NCBI GenBank assembly: GCA_021813405.1
Contig: JAKAKS010000006.1
Location: 1 to 64,000 of the forward strand
Direction of reading: 5' to 3'
Length of the DNA stretch: 64,000 bases
Source of the DNA: Nitrospirota bacterium
GTDB taxonomy: Bacteria; Nitrospirota; Thermodesulfovibrionia; Thermodesulfovibrionales; JdFR-88
Position numbers and translations under genes: made by a program. Positions 42,511-51,477 of this stretch are shown here, in pieces (positions within the stretch are counted from its first letter, which is position 1; every line of letters starts with the position of its first letter). The notes under the pieces were generated by a model, which ran no database searches, was not told where the DNA came from, and saw only the letters and a list, made by a program, of their open reading frames with translations.

Positions 42511-43578
42511 ATGCGGATTGCGATGATCTCCCCTTTATACGAAAGCGTTCCCCCAAAACTTTACGGCGGCACCGAAAGAGTAGTGCATTATCTTACCGAG
42601 GAGCTTGTAAAGGCGGGGCACGATGTTACGCTGTTTGCCTCGGCGGATTCACAAACGTCCGCCAGGCTTGCAGGCGGCTGCGGGCCGGCCCTGCGGCTGG
42701 ACGAAACCTGCCGCGACCCGCTTGCGCACCATTTCATGATGTTTGAGAAGGTGCTTGAGATGCAGGAGGAGTTCGATGTGATCCACTCCAATGTGGACTA
42801 CATCGGCATGGCCTTTGGCAAAAGGACCACCAGGCCATTTGTTACAACGGTGCATGGAAGGCTGGATATGGAAGACACTGTGCGGGTGTATACGGCATAT
42901 AACGGGTTCCCGCTTGTATCAATTTCCAATGCCCAGCGCCTCCCGCTTCCGGAGGCAAACTGGGCGGACACAATTTATCATGGCCTGCCGGAAAACCTGT
43001 ACAGCCTGAGGGAGCAGCCAGGCGATTACCTGGCGTTTATCGGCCGGATATCACCGGAGAAGTGCGTGGACTCCGCCATAAGGATAGCCGTGCTGGCCGG
43101 GATACCGCTGAAGATAGCGGCAAAGGTGGACAAGGCGGACAAAAAATATTTTGAAACCATTATAAAGCCGCTTCTTGCCCACCCGCTTGTGGAGTTTGTA
43201 GGAGAGGTAAATGACCGGGAAAAAGACGAACTGGCCGGAAACGCGCTGGCCTTTCTGCACCCGGTGGACTGGCCAGAGCCATTCGGGCTTGCGATGATAG
43301 AGGCCATGGCATGCGGCACGCCGGTGCTGGGGAGAAAACGGGGGTCCATACCGGAGGTTATTGATAACGGGATTACCGGCTTCATATTCGAGCGCGACGA
43401 AGACGCCGTAAAAATTCTCAAAGACGCCATACCCGGCCTGGACAGGCGCAGGTGCAGGGCGCACTTCGAGAAGCGCTTCTCCGCAGCAAGGATGGCGGCG
43501 GACTACCACCGGGTTTACGAAAGGTTGGCGGGGGAAACGGCCGGCGTTTACAGGAGAAAAATGCATGCCAGCGGTTAA
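42511..43578 (+). CDS. Glycosyltransferase family 4
   Basis: The 355-residue GT-B enzyme has the N-terminal donor/acceptor region ISPLYESVPPKLYGGTERVVHYL, then FIGRISPEKCVDSAIRIA and the sugar-nucleotide motif EPFGLAMIEAMACGTPVLG (E-x7-E). It should transfer a sugar from a nucleotide donor in the cytoplasm. Donor and acceptor are unknown, but overlap of its 3' end with a glycogen-debranching-type gene points to glucan or related storage carbohydrate metabolism. AAGGAG lies about 10 nt before the ATG. Confidence 0.92.
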   Translation: MRIAMISPLYESVPPKLYGGTERVVHYLTEELVKAGHDVTLFASADSQTSARLAGGCGPALRLDETCRDPLAHHFMMFEKVLEMQEEFDVIHSNVDYIGMAFGKRTTRPFVTTVHGRLDMEDTVRVYTAYNGFPLVSISNAQRLPLPEANWADTIYHGLPENLYSLREQPGDYLAFIGRISPEKCVDSAIRIAVLAGIPLKIAAKVDKADKKYFETIIKPLLAHPLVEFVGEVNDREKDELAGNALAFLHPVDWPEPFGLAMIEAMACGTPVLGRKRGSIPEVIDNGITGFIFERDEDAVKILKDAIPGLDRRRCRAHFEKRFSAARMAADYHRVYERLAGETAGVYRRKMHASG

Positions 43579-45802
43579 GGAAGCCACCAGGCCAAAAAAG
43601 AGGAAGCCGGATAAAACAGCCGCCAGGCGCGGGCAGAAACAGGAGGACAGGTTTTATATCATTGCCGGGGAGTCTATGATCGACCCCCGGAGGCTGATTA
43701 TAAAACAGGGAAGCGCGTTCGGAGTATTCGACCGCTTCGGTGAAATCCTGCCCGTGGGGAAGGGCGACCAGGGGCTGTATCACGAAGGCACGCGCTTTCT
43801 TTCCAGGTACGAGCTGAAGGTGAACGGCAAGAGGCCCCTTCTGCTTTCTTCCGGCGTGGACGAGAACAATATAATGCTTACGGTGGACCTTACCAACGCC
43901 GATATATACGTTGACGGAAAGGAGGCGCTGAAGCGGGACTCTGTCCATATCATGAGGTCCAGGCTGCTCAGTGACGGGGCTTGCCTGGAATTCATAAGAA
44001 TAAAAAACTTCGGGACAGAGGGCGTCTCCCTGAGGCTGGATTTATTGCTGGACTCTGACTTCGGCGACATATTCGAGGTACGCGGGCTTAGAAGGGCGAA
44101 GCGCGGAAAGATGCTGGCGCGCGAGGCGTTAAAGGACGGCGTGAAGCTGTCCTACGCGGGGCTGGACGGGATAACCCGCTCCACAACTGCAAAGTTCTCG
44201 CCTCCTCCGGACGGCTTTGACGCCCAGAAGAATCCTTTTTTTGAGATTGGCCTTGCCCCCGGCGCCACTGTTAACTTTGAAACAAGCATCTCTTTTTTAA
44301 CCGGCAATGAAAAAGCGCTTTCTTCACCGCACCAAAACGGTTTCAGAAAAGCAGTAAACAAGGCAAACAGGGAGGCGCTGGAGTTCGACGGCCAATCCTG
44401 CGGCATTTTCACCTCCAACCAGCAGTTCAATGAGTCTGTAAAGAGGGGCATTTCGGACATAAGAATGATGCTCACAAAGACAGGGCACGGGTTGTATCCA
44501 TACGGGGGCATCCCGTGGTACAGCACCGCGTTTGGAAGGGACGGCATCATAACCGCGCTGGAAACGCTCTGGATAAACCCGGAGATAGCCAGGGGCGTAT
44601 TGAAATACCTTGCGGCCAGGCAGGCCAGGGACTTCGATATGAAACGCGCCGCTGAACCCGGCAAGATACTGCACGAAACAAGAGATGGGGAGATGGCCAA
44701 CCTGGGCGAAATACCTTTTGCGCTTTACTATGGCAGCGTGGATTCAACTCCGTTATTTCTGATGCTGGCAGGCGAGTACTGGAAGCGCACGGGCGACCTG
44801 GAATCCATACGGAAGCTTTGGGAGCACATAGAGCTTGCGCTTTTGTGGATGGACAACTATGGGGACGTGGACGGCGACGGCTTCCTGGAATACATGCCCG
44901 ATAAAAACGGGCTGATAAACCAGGGCTGGAAGGACTCGGCGGACTCCGTTTTCCACAAAACCGGTGAATTTCCAGAAGGGCCGGTGGCGCTATGTGAGGT
45001 GCAGGGCTACTGCTACGCCGCCAAAAAGCACGTTGCGGCGCTTGCCATGCAGATAGACAAGCAGGAGCTTGCCAGAAGGCTTTCGCTGGAAGCCGATGAA
45101 TTAAGGGAAAACTTCGACCGCTTTTTCTGGGATTCAAAAATGGGCGCTTACGCACTGGCGCTTGACGGCAACAAGAAGCCATGCCGCGTACTTGCCTCCA
45201 ATGCAGGGCATTGCCTTTATTCCGGTATAGCGCATAATAACCGTGCGAGGTCGGTGGCCAGGGCATTGACCGGGGACTGGATGTTTTCAGGCTGGGGGAT
45301 ACGCACGCTGTCGTCCAGGGAAGCGCGTTACAATCCCATTTCCTACCACAACGGCTCCGTATGGCCGCACGACAACGCTATAATAGCCGCCGGATTCCTC
45401 AAATACGGGCTGAAACACGAGTTCACGGACGTGTTTACGGCGCTTTTCGAGGCGTCCGTCTATATGCAATTCCAGCGCCTGCCGGAGCTGTTCTGCGGCT
45501 TCCACAGAAGGCGCGGCCAGGCGCCAACACTTTACCCCGTGGCATGCACGCCCCAGACGTGGGCCTCGGGGGCGCTGCTTATGATGCTAAAGTCCGCGCT
45601 GGGGCTGGAGTTCGAGCCGGCGGAAAAGAGGATTATCCTCAGAAACCCCGTGCTGCCGCCTTTTCTGCAATGGGTAACGCTCAAAAAACTGCCGTTAACG
45701 GACGGGAAGAGCGTGGACCTGAATATAAAAAGCTACGGCGAGGGGGTAACAATTGAAGTTGCCAGAAAACCGGTGGACGTAAGCATAACGGTGTACAAAT
45801 GA
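43565..45802 (+). CDS. Amylo-alpha-1,6-glucosidase / glycogen debranching-type enzyme
   Basis: The 745-residue protein has a basic N-terminal extension, an N-terminal debranching domain (FGVFDRFGEILPVGKGDQGLYHEGTRFLSRYEL, about 50-260) and a C-terminal (alpha/alpha)6 glycosidase domain (GIPWYSTAFGRDGIITALETLW, WKDSADSVFHKTG, SYHNGSVWPHDNAIIAAGF). These are features of bacterial enzymes that cut alpha-1,6 branches in glucans. It overlaps the glycosyltransferase gene by 14 bp. No signal peptide is seen. Confidence 0.92.
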   Translation: MPAVKEATRPKKRKPDKTAARRGQKQEDRFYIIAGESMIDPRRLIIKQGSAFGVFDRFGEILPVGKGDQGLYHEGTRFLSRYELKVNGKRPLLLSSGVDENNIMLTVDLTNADIYVDGKEALKRDSVHIMRSRLLSDGACLEFIRIKNFGTEGVSLRLDLLLDSDFGDIFEVRGLRRAKRGKMLAREALKDGVKLSYAGLDGITRSTTAKFSPPPDGFDAQKNPFFEIGLAPGATVNFETSISFLTGNEKALSSPHQNGFRKAVNKANREALEFDGQSCGIFTSNQQFNESVKRGISDIRMMLTKTGHGLYPYGGIPWYSTAFGRDGIITALETLWINPEIARGVLKYLAARQARDFDMKRAAEPGKILHETRDGEMANLGEIPFALYYGSVDSTPLFLMLAGEYWKRTGDLESIRKLWEHIELALLWMDNYGDVDGDGFLEYMPDKNGLINQGWKDSADSVFHKTGEFPEGPVALCEVQGYCYAAKKHVAALAMQIDKQELARRLSLEADELRENFDRFFWDSKMGAYALALDGNKKPCRVLASNAGHCLYSGIAHNNRARSVARALTGDWMFSGWGIRTLSSREARYNPISYHNGSVWPHDNAIIAAGFLKYGLKHEFTDVFTALFEASVYMQFQRLPELFCGFHRRRGQAPTLYPVACTPQTWASGALLMMLKSALGLEFEPAEKRIILRNPVLPPFLQWVTLKKLPLTDGKSVDLNIKSYGEGVTIEVARKPVDVSITVYK

Positions 45803-45804
45803 AA

Positions 45805-46461
45805 TCAGCCAGCCAGGTGTTTTTTGAATGAGCCTGCCACTGTTGTGCCGATTACGGTCCCGATGATGGCCCCGGCAACAAAATCCGAAAACCAGTGAAT
45901 AGTCATCGACACCCCTATCCCTATGTAAAAGGCATAAACCAGAGCGGCTGCCCTTACCGCTTTATTGCCTGGGTAAAACGACCATATGGCCATGGACATG
46001 GCAAACGCGATAGTGGTATGCGATGAAGGCCAGCCCCAGAAGACGCCTCCCCTCAGGAACCCGAACCGGAACTCCCGGCTTCTTTCCATCAAAGGCATCA
46101 AGGAATGTCCCGGCCCCGGCCTGCCTGTAAATGCCTTGTAGAACGACGTAACAAAAAGCCCGATAATTACGGACTGGGCCATGGATATCGCGGCGCAGAC
46201 AACGCGCCGGTCCATAACCAGCCATCCGGCCATATATAGGGCCACCGGAAATATCATTGGCACAAACCATCCAAGACGCACAGCCGGCCAGAAATAGCCG
46301 GAAACGGGCCTCATGGCCTCAAAATAGCGCCAGTCCGTCCCGGTAGTTACAAGCAGCAGGGTGATAATGGCCGCAACCGCGTGCCACTTCAGATTGCGCC
46401 GCCAGAATACCCGGACAATATTGCGCGGAAGCGTGTAAAACAGTTCCCGTATCAGTATCAT
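45805..46461 (-). CDS. PAP2 family membrane phosphatase
   Basis: The protein has about five membrane segments and the PAP2 motifs: KAFTGRPGPGHS (K-x5-RP type), WPSSHTTIAFAMSM and SMTIHWFSDFVAG (catalytic His/Asp). It dephosphorylates lipid phosphates such as phosphatidate or undecaprenyl diphosphate. I chose ATG 46461 because a TAAAAT ends 8 nt upstream with no Shine-Dalgarno; GTG at 46500 (231 residues) is the alternative. It converges with the debranching enzyme gene. Confidence 0.88.
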   Translation of the reverse strand: MILIRELFYTLPRNIVRVFWRRNLKWHAVAAIITLLLVTTGTDWRYFEAMRPVSGYFWPAVRLGWFVPMIFPVALYMAGWLVMDRRVVCAAISMAQSVIIGLFVTSFYKAFTGRPGPGHSLMPLMERSREFRFGFLRGGVFWGWPSSHTTIAFAMSMAIWSFYPGNKAVRAAALVYAFYIGIGVSMTIHWFSDFVAGAIIGTVIGTTVAGSFKKHLAG

Positions 46462-46469
46462 TACAGGTA

Positions 46470-46475
46470 ATTTTA
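46470..46475 (-). promoter_or_regulatory. Possible -10 element of PAP2 gene
   Basis: TAAAAT on the minus strand ends 8 nt before the ATG at 46461. The -35 is weak, and use of the upstream GTG would exclude this promoter. Confidence 0.3.
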
Positions 46476-46539
46476 GCACTGTAGCCGTCTGCTCCACCAA
46501 TCACGTCAACGGCGCATAAAAAGAGAGCAACAGCGCCTA

Positions 46540-46583
46540 AGATTTTTACGCCCCGGCGCCTATATAATTTATCTTAAAAATCT
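46540..46583. promoter_or_regulatory. Inverted repeat AGATTTTTA/TAAAAATCT around a TATAAT
   Basis: Perfect 9-bp arms at 46540-46548 and 46575-46583 flank a TATAAT (46563-46568) upstream of the 78-codon gene. A dimeric regulator binding both arms could control this promoter. Confidence 0.4.
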
Positions 46584-46644
46584 ATAAGGGCTGGATGAAA
46601 AGTCCTGCTTCCAAAAAACCTTCTTCACCCATGCTGGAGGGGCC

Positions 46645-46881
46645 ATGGACATGAAAGCGCTTGCAGAAGCAATCATCCTTCAATCGCTGGAAGACCTTTG
46701 GGACGAACGCCACCGCAACGAAAGCCTTGCGTTCTTTAACGGCAGCGGCTTCGGGATGTGTTCCCGGATCGCCGGCATGGGGCAGGCCGAAAAAAAGGCG
46801 TTAAATGAACTCTTCGGCCAAATGGGAATAAACGTCCCCGCAAGCGCACAGGAAGAGGAGCCGGAAAAGGTTACGATATAG
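46645..46881 (+). CDS. Small hypothetical protein
   Basis: The 78-residue protein has no family I recognise. It starts MDMKALAEAIILQSLEDLWD, has a middle segment FFNGSGFGMCSRIAGM with one Cys, and an acidic C-terminus (EEEPEKVTI). It appears soluble and helical. GGAGGGG precedes the start; the first ATG at 46645 and a second two codons later are both possible. It ends overlapping the fabD 3' end on the other strand by 11 bp. Confidence 0.7.
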   Translation: MDMKALAEAIILQSLEDLWDERHRNESLAFFNGSGFGMCSRIAGMGQAEKKALNELFGQMGINVPASAQEEEPEKVTI

Positions 46882-47806
46882 AACTGATTGCGGCCAGTGT
46901 CTTTTCCAGGCTGGCGCTGTCCTGCACGTTAAGAACTGTTGCGCCAGGCAGCGTGCGTTTCACCAGCCCCGAAAGCACCGTCCCCGGCCCGGCCTCTATG
47001 AAAACGTTGATGCCCTGCCCGGACATCAAAATAAGCGAGTCTTCCCACAGAACGGGGTTTGATATCTGCTTTACAAGCGCGGCCATTAGCGCTCCGGCGG
47101 TGGTAAGAAGCGCCGCGTCCGCATTGCCAACCACGGGGACCTGAGGGGCTGAAAAAGAGGCCCCGGAAAGAAATTCAGCAAGCTTGGCCCCCGCCTTTTC
47201 CATCAGCCTGCAATGCGAAGGCACGCTAACCTCAAGCTGCACAACACGCTTGGCCCCAGCCGCTTTCAACATTGGCATGGCCTCTTCAACCGCGGCACGC
47301 TCACCCGATATCACTATCTGCCCGGGGCAGTTGAAGTTGGCGGGCCCGGCGTATCCGCTTTTTACCTCCGCGCAGACCTTTGTGACGGTTTCCCTTGGAA
47401 GCCCGAGCACGGCTGCCATAAGCCCGGCCCCAACCGGCACGGCCTCCTGCATAAGCCTTCCTCTAAGCTCCGTAATCAGCAAGGCATCTTCAAATGATAC
47501 GGCCCCGGCCGCAACCGCAGCGGTATATTCGCCAAGGCTGTGCCCGGCCAGCACGGCTGGCGCAACCCCTTTTGCCGTGAGGACTTTGTAAGCGGCATAT
47601 CCGGCAGTAAGCAGGCAAGGCTGAGTGCGGACAGTTTCGTTCAGGCTTTCCGCAGGCCCGTTGAAAGAGAGCCCGGCCACATCGTAGCCAAGCACCTTCG
47701 ATGCGGTTTCATAGACCTCTCTGGCTTCGGGGAAATTATCGCACAGGTCCTTGCCCATGCCCACGGACTGCGCGCCCTGGCCAGGAAATAGAAAGGCGGC
47801 CTTCAT
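46871..47806 (-). CDS. fabD: Malonyl-CoA:ACP transacylase
   Basis: FabD loads malonyl groups onto acyl carrier protein for fatty acid synthesis. From ATG 47806 the protein is 311 residues: MKAAFLFPGQGAQSVGMGKD, catalytic AGHSLGEYTAAVAAG (GHSLG Ser) and the later VPSHCRLM (His). The ORF track adds 84 residues upstream that are a read-through of the etfA 3' region. It is the last gene of the ACAD/Etf operon; other fab genes are not nearby. Confidence 0.95.
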   Translation of the reverse strand: MKAAFLFPGQGAQSVGMGKDLCDNFPEAREVYETASKVLGYDVAGLSFNGPAESLNETVRTQPCLLTAGYAAYKVLTAKGVAPAVLAGHSLGEYTAAVAAGAVSFEDALLITELRGRLMQEAVPVGAGLMAAVLGLPRETVTKVCAEVKSGYAGPANFNCPGQIVISGERAAVEEAMPMLKAAGAKRVVQLEVSVPSHCRLMEKAGAKLAEFLSGASFSAPQVPVVGNADAALLTTAGALMAALVKQISNPVLWEDSLILMSGQGINVFIEAGPGTVLSGLVKRTLPGATVLNVQDSASLEKTLAAISSIS

Positions 47807-47811
47807 ACCGG

Positions 47812-49038
47812 TCAGGCCCCCCGGCGCTCTTTTATCTTTTTTACAAGCAGCGGGATTATCTCGAAGATATCCCCCACAACCCCAAGGCTGGCCACATTGA
47901 ATATAGGGGCCTCCGGGTTTTTGTTGATGGCGATTATCGTGTCGGAGGACTGCATCCCCACCAGGTGCTGCACCGCACCCGATATGCCGCAAGCTATGTA
48001 AAGTTTTGGGCATACGGTTTTCCCGGTCTGCCCTACCTGGTGGCAGTATGGTATCCACCCTTCATCCACAGCCGCCCTGGAGGAGCCCACCGCTCCGCCA
48101 ATCAGGCCGGCAAGCTCATGGAGCATCTGGAAGCCTTCCTGCCCTTTAAGCCCCCTGCCGCCGGATACAATAATGTCCGCCTCGTGCAGGTTCACCTTCT
48201 GCGCGTCATCCGCAGAGCGCACGCACTCTATAACCTTTGTGCGGCTTTTCAGGCTCTCCACGTCCGTTTCAACCGGGATGATCCTGCCGGTTTTTTCCCT
48301 TTCCGGGTTATAATCGGCCCTCTTCATCACCCTGGGCCTTACAGTGGCCATCTGCGGGCGGTGCCTGGGCGCAAGGATGCTTGCCATTATGTTGCCGCCG
48401 TAAGCCGGGCGGGTTTGTATCAGGTTTTTCTGTTCGCTTTCGGCATCTATCTCCAGCGAGGTGCAGTCCGCGGTAAGCCCGGTGCGCAGCCTGGCCGCCA
48501 CCCTGGGAAAGAAGGACCTCCCTATGGCGGTTGCCCCGGCAAGGATCACCTCAGGCTTGTGCTTCAGGGCAAGCGATGACAAAAGACGCGCGTAAGGCTC
48601 GTCATTAAACGCATCGAATGCCGGGTTGGCGGCATGGAAAACCTTGTCCGCGCCCCATTTTAAAAGCTCGCGCGCCTCTTCGTCAGAACCGCCGAAAAGC
48701 ACGGCGCAAAGCTCCGAGCCTCTTGCATCGGCCAGCCGCCTTCCAGCGCCCAGCAACTCATAGGCAACCGGGGCCACTTCGGACGACTGCGGGCCGGTCT
48801 GCTTCCTTTCCGCAAATACCCATATGTCCTTGCAGCCGGCAAACGGGTTTTTCTCCGATGGCTCGTCTTCGCCGGTTGAAAGCGCGCCCGCTTCGCAGGC
48901 CGTCAGGCAGGCCGAGCACATCTGGCAGTATTCGGATATATCGGCCTTTTCTCCTTTAATCGATATGGCATCAAACGGGCACGTGGTTACGCAGAACCCG
49001 CACCCGGTGCACTTTTCTTTACTTACTTTTACAGGCAT
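47812..49038 (-). CDS. etfA: Electron transfer flavoprotein alpha subunit with N-terminal ferredoxin domain
   Basis: Residues about 1-65 carry two 4Fe-4S motifs (CTGCGFCVTTCPFDAI and CQMCSACLTACEAG). The rest is EtfA with the C-terminal FAD domain (GSSRAAVDEGWIPYCHQVGQTG, KLYIACGISGAVQHLVGM, IIAINKNPEAPIF). Ferredoxin-fused EtfA occurs in CarE of caffeyl-CoA reductase and in some lactate dehydrogenase-linked Etfs. With etfB (10-bp overlap) and the adjacent ACAD it may form an electron-bifurcating complex. Total 408 residues. Confidence 0.95.
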   Translation of the reverse strand: MPVKVSKEKCTGCGFCVTTCPFDAISIKGEKADISEYCQMCSACLTACEAGALSTGEDEPSEKNPFAGCKDIWVFAERKQTGPQSSEVAPVAYELLGAGRRLADARGSELCAVLFGGSDEEARELLKWGADKVFHAANPAFDAFNDEPYARLLSSLALKHKPEVILAGATAIGRSFFPRVAARLRTGLTADCTSLEIDAESEQKNLIQTRPAYGGNIMASILAPRHRPQMATVRPRVMKRADYNPEREKTGRIIPVETDVESLKSRTKVIECVRSADDAQKVNLHEADIIVSGGRGLKGQEGFQMLHELAGLIGGAVGSSRAAVDEGWIPYCHQVGQTGKTVCPKLYIACGISGAVQHLVGMQSSDTIIAINKNPEAPIFNVASLGVVGDIFEIIPLLVKKIKERRGA

Positions 49039-49823
49039 TTTCTCTCCACAAGCTCTTTAATAATGGCATCAACCTGCTCTTCAATAGAGCCTTCAGCCAT
49101 CCTGCGGCCCGTCCTGGCGGACGGCGTGAATATCTTTTTCACCTGCGTGGGAGAGCCTTTAAAGCCGGCCTCCTCTTCCGAAACACCCAGGTCCGCAAGC
49201 CCCAGTTTTTTTATCTCAATCTTCTTTGCCGCCATCTTTCCTTTAAGCGATGGCAGACGCGGGGTGTTCAGTTCCCTTACCACGGTGATAAGGCATGGAA
49301 GCTCCGCCTCCACAACGTCATGGCCGTCGTCCATCATCCTTTCGGCCCTTATTACGGCCTCGCTTATCCCGCTTATTTTTTTAACGTAGGAAATATGCGG
49401 GATATCCAGGAACTCGGCCACTTCCGGCCCCACCTGGGCGGTGTCCCCATCTATGGCCTGCTTGCCGCAGATGATAATGTCCGCCCCGATCTTCGATATG
49501 GCCGCGGAAAGCGCCCTTGATGTGGCAAGCGTGTCGCCGCCCGCAAACTCACGGCCAGAAACCAGCGCGGCCTCATCCACGCCAAAGGACACAGCCTCCC
49601 TCAGTGCGGATTCCGCCTGCGGCGGGCCCATGGTAAGCACGCAGACACTGCAGGCGGCGCTGCTTCCCAACTGCTCTTTAATGGAGAGGGCAGCCTCTAT
49701 CGCATGCATGTCGAACGGGTTAATGATGGAAGGCACGCCCTCGCGCACAAGTGCGCCGGTTTCCGGATTTATCTTTACCTCAGATGTGTCCGGTACCTGT
49801 TTGATGCAAACTACTATACGCAT
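49029..49823 (-). CDS. etfB: Electron transfer flavoprotein beta subunit
   Basis: The 264-residue protein has the EtfB fold: RIVVCIKQVPDTSEVKINPETG at the start, NPFDMHAIEAALSIKE, ADIIICGKQAIDGDTAQVGPEVAEFL and the C-terminal LPCLITVVRELNTPRLPSLKG. It pairs with EtfA, and in bifurcating Etfs binds the bifurcating FAD. The start directly abuts the acyl-CoA dehydrogenase stop, so both are translated together. Confidence 0.95.
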   Translation of the reverse strand: MRIVVCIKQVPDTSEVKINPETGALVREGVPSIINPFDMHAIEAALSIKEQLGSSAACSVCVLTMGPPQAESALREAVSFGVDEAALVSGREFAGGDTLATSRALSAAISKIGADIIICGKQAIDGDTAQVGPEVAEFLDIPHISYVKKISGISEAVIRAERMMDDGHDVVEAELPCLITVVRELNTPRLPSLKGKMAAKKIEIKKLGLADLGVSEEEAGFKGSPTQVKKIFTPSARTGRRMAEGSIEEQVDAIIKELVERKCL

Positions 49824-50990
49824 TTATTTCCCCTTTGATGCCGCCGCGGACTCCTTTATAAGCGCCTGGGCGATTACGTTTCTTTGTATCTGGTTTGTGC
49901 CTTCGTATATCTGGAGAATCTTGGCGTCGCGCATCATTTTTTCAACGGGGTACTCCTTCATGTAGCCGGAGCCTCCCATTACCTGCACGGCGTTGGTTGT
50001 AACCCTCATGGCAACATCAGTAGCGAAAAGTTTTGCCATTGCCGACGCCCTGGTTACGTCCTTTGCGCCGGAATCTATGTACCTGGCGGCAGCGTAAACC
50101 AGCGCCCTTGCGGCCTCGGTTTCCGTGGCCATATCGGCCAGCATATGCTGTATCGCCTGGAAGCTGATAATCGGATGGCCGAATTGCACTCTTTGCCGGG
50201 CAAATTTCAGGGCTTCGTCTATTGCGCCCTGCGCCACGCCCACTCCCTGAGCGCCAACGCCCGCGCGGGAGTTATCCAGTGTTTTCATAGCCACTATAAA
50301 GCCCATCCCCTCACGCGCAATGATGTTTGCCTTGGGGATTTTGCAGTCCTCAAACACAAGCTCCCTTGTGGCCGAGGCCCTTATGCCCATCTTGTGCTCT
50401 TTCTTGCCAAAGGTGAAGCCGGGCGTGCCTTTTTCCACCACAAAGGCAGAAGCGCCCCTTGCGCCCTTGGTTTTATCGGTAATGGCGATTACGGTGTATA
50501 TCTCCGCCTCACCGCCGTTGGTTATCCACTGTTTGGTGCCGTTCAGCACGTAATAGTCACCGTCGGCCCTGGCGGTGGTCTGAATGCCGCCCGCGTCGCT
50601 TCCGGCGTTTGCCTCGGTAAGCCCGAAGGCCACAAGCTTTTTCCCGGCCGCTATATCCGGCAGATATTTCTTTTTCTGCTCGTCCGTGCCAAAAAGAAGC
50701 AGCGGATAAGTACCAAGCGCGTTTGCCGCATAGGTAGTGGCCACGCCCACACAGGCCTTGGAAAGCTCCTCCACGGCCAGCGCAAGCTCAAAGGCCCCTT
50801 TGCCAAGCCCGCCGTACTCCTCAGGGATAAAAAGCCCGAACAGGTCGCTCTGGGCCAGCGCCTTCATTATTTCCCAGGGAAACTCCTCTTTCTCGTCCAG
50901 TTCCTCCCGCACAGGCACCACCTTTTCAACGGCGATCTGCCTGGCCAGGTCCTTTATCATCAATTGTTCTTCAGAAAGAAAATAGTCCAT
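49824..50990 (-). CDS. Acyl-CoA dehydrogenase
   Basis: The 388-residue flavoprotein oxidises or reduces acyl-CoA at the alpha-beta bond, with Etf as partner. Motifs are FGLTEANAGSDAGGIQTTA, KQWITNGGEAEIYTV, and the C-terminal MMRDAKILQIYEGTNQIQRNVIA, in which the Glu of YEGT is the expected catalytic base. Length is typical of short/medium-chain enzymes. It heads the ACAD-etfB-etfA-fabD block, the gene order of CarCDE. Confidence 0.95.
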   Translation of the reverse strand: MDYFLSEEQLMIKDLARQIAVEKVVPVREELDEKEEFPWEIMKALAQSDLFGLFIPEEYGGLGKGAFELALAVEELSKACVGVATTYAANALGTYPLLLFGTDEQKKKYLPDIAAGKKLVAFGLTEANAGSDAGGIQTTARADGDYYVLNGTKQWITNGGEAEIYTVIAITDKTKGARGASAFVVEKGTPGFTFGKKEHKMGIRASATRELVFEDCKIPKANIIAREGMGFIVAMKTLDNSRAGVGAQGVGVAQGAIDEALKFARQRVQFGHPIISFQAIQHMLADMATETEAARALVYAAARYIDSGAKDVTRASAMAKLFATDVAMRVTTNAVQVMGGSGYMKEYPVEKMMRDAKILQIYEGTNQIQRNVIAQALIKESAAASKGK

Positions 50991-51032
50991 GGCGGTAAAA
51001 GAAAACCTCCTTGGCGGAAATTTTTGGTTCTA

Positions 51033-51455
51033 TTATATCTCCGGTATCTCGAGCGCGGAGAAGAAAAACGGTATCTCGTACGCGGCAGACTTCTCGCTGT
51101 CGGAGCCATGCACGGCATTGCGCTCTATGTTAGTGGCAAAAGTGGCCCTTATCGTGCCGGGTGCGGCGTCCTTGGGATTGGTTGCGCCCATGATGTCGCG
51201 CACGCGCTTAATAGCGTCCTGCCCTTCCAGCACCAGGGGCACTATCGGGCCTTCGCTCATGAAGGTTGCCAGTTCGTTGTAAAAAGGCCTCTCCTTGTGG
51301 ACAATGTAAAAAGCCTTGGCCTCCTCCATGGAGAGCTTCATCATCTTCAAGGCCCTTATCTTAAGCCCCGCATCCTCGAAATATTTAAGTATTGCCCCCA
51401 CCGCGTTCTTCTGCACGGCGTCCGGCTTGATTATCGAAAGAGTCCTTTGAACCAT
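51033..51455 (-). CDS. ndk: Nucleoside diphosphate kinase
   Basis: Ndk equalises nucleoside triphosphate pools through a phospho-His. The 140-residue protein begins [19 protein letters not shown]; the catalytic His lies in RNAVHGSDS, and [19 protein letters not shown] is the nucleotide-binding region. I chose ATG 51455, preceded by GGAGGAAC; the ORF-track start is 33 nt upstream. It sits between mdh and the ACAD gene. Confidence 0.97.
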   Translation of the reverse strand: MVQRTLSIIKPDAVQKNAVGAILKYFEDAGLKIRALKMMKLSMEEAKAFYIVHKERPFYNELATFMSEGPIVPLVLEGQDAIKRVRDIMGATNPKDAAPGTIRATFATNIERNAVHGSDSEKSAAYEIPFFFSALEIPEI

Positions 51456-51477
51456 TGTTCCTCCAGTTGACGTTGTA

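Noticed and set aside
47807-48058. 84-residue N-terminal extension of fabD
   Set aside because: It is read-through of the etfA coding region in another frame; FabD starts at MKAAFLFPG.
49884-51470. 528-codon plus-strand ORF
   Set aside because: It runs antisense through the acyl-CoA dehydrogenase and ndk genes and has no domain; long antisense ORFs are expected at this GC content.
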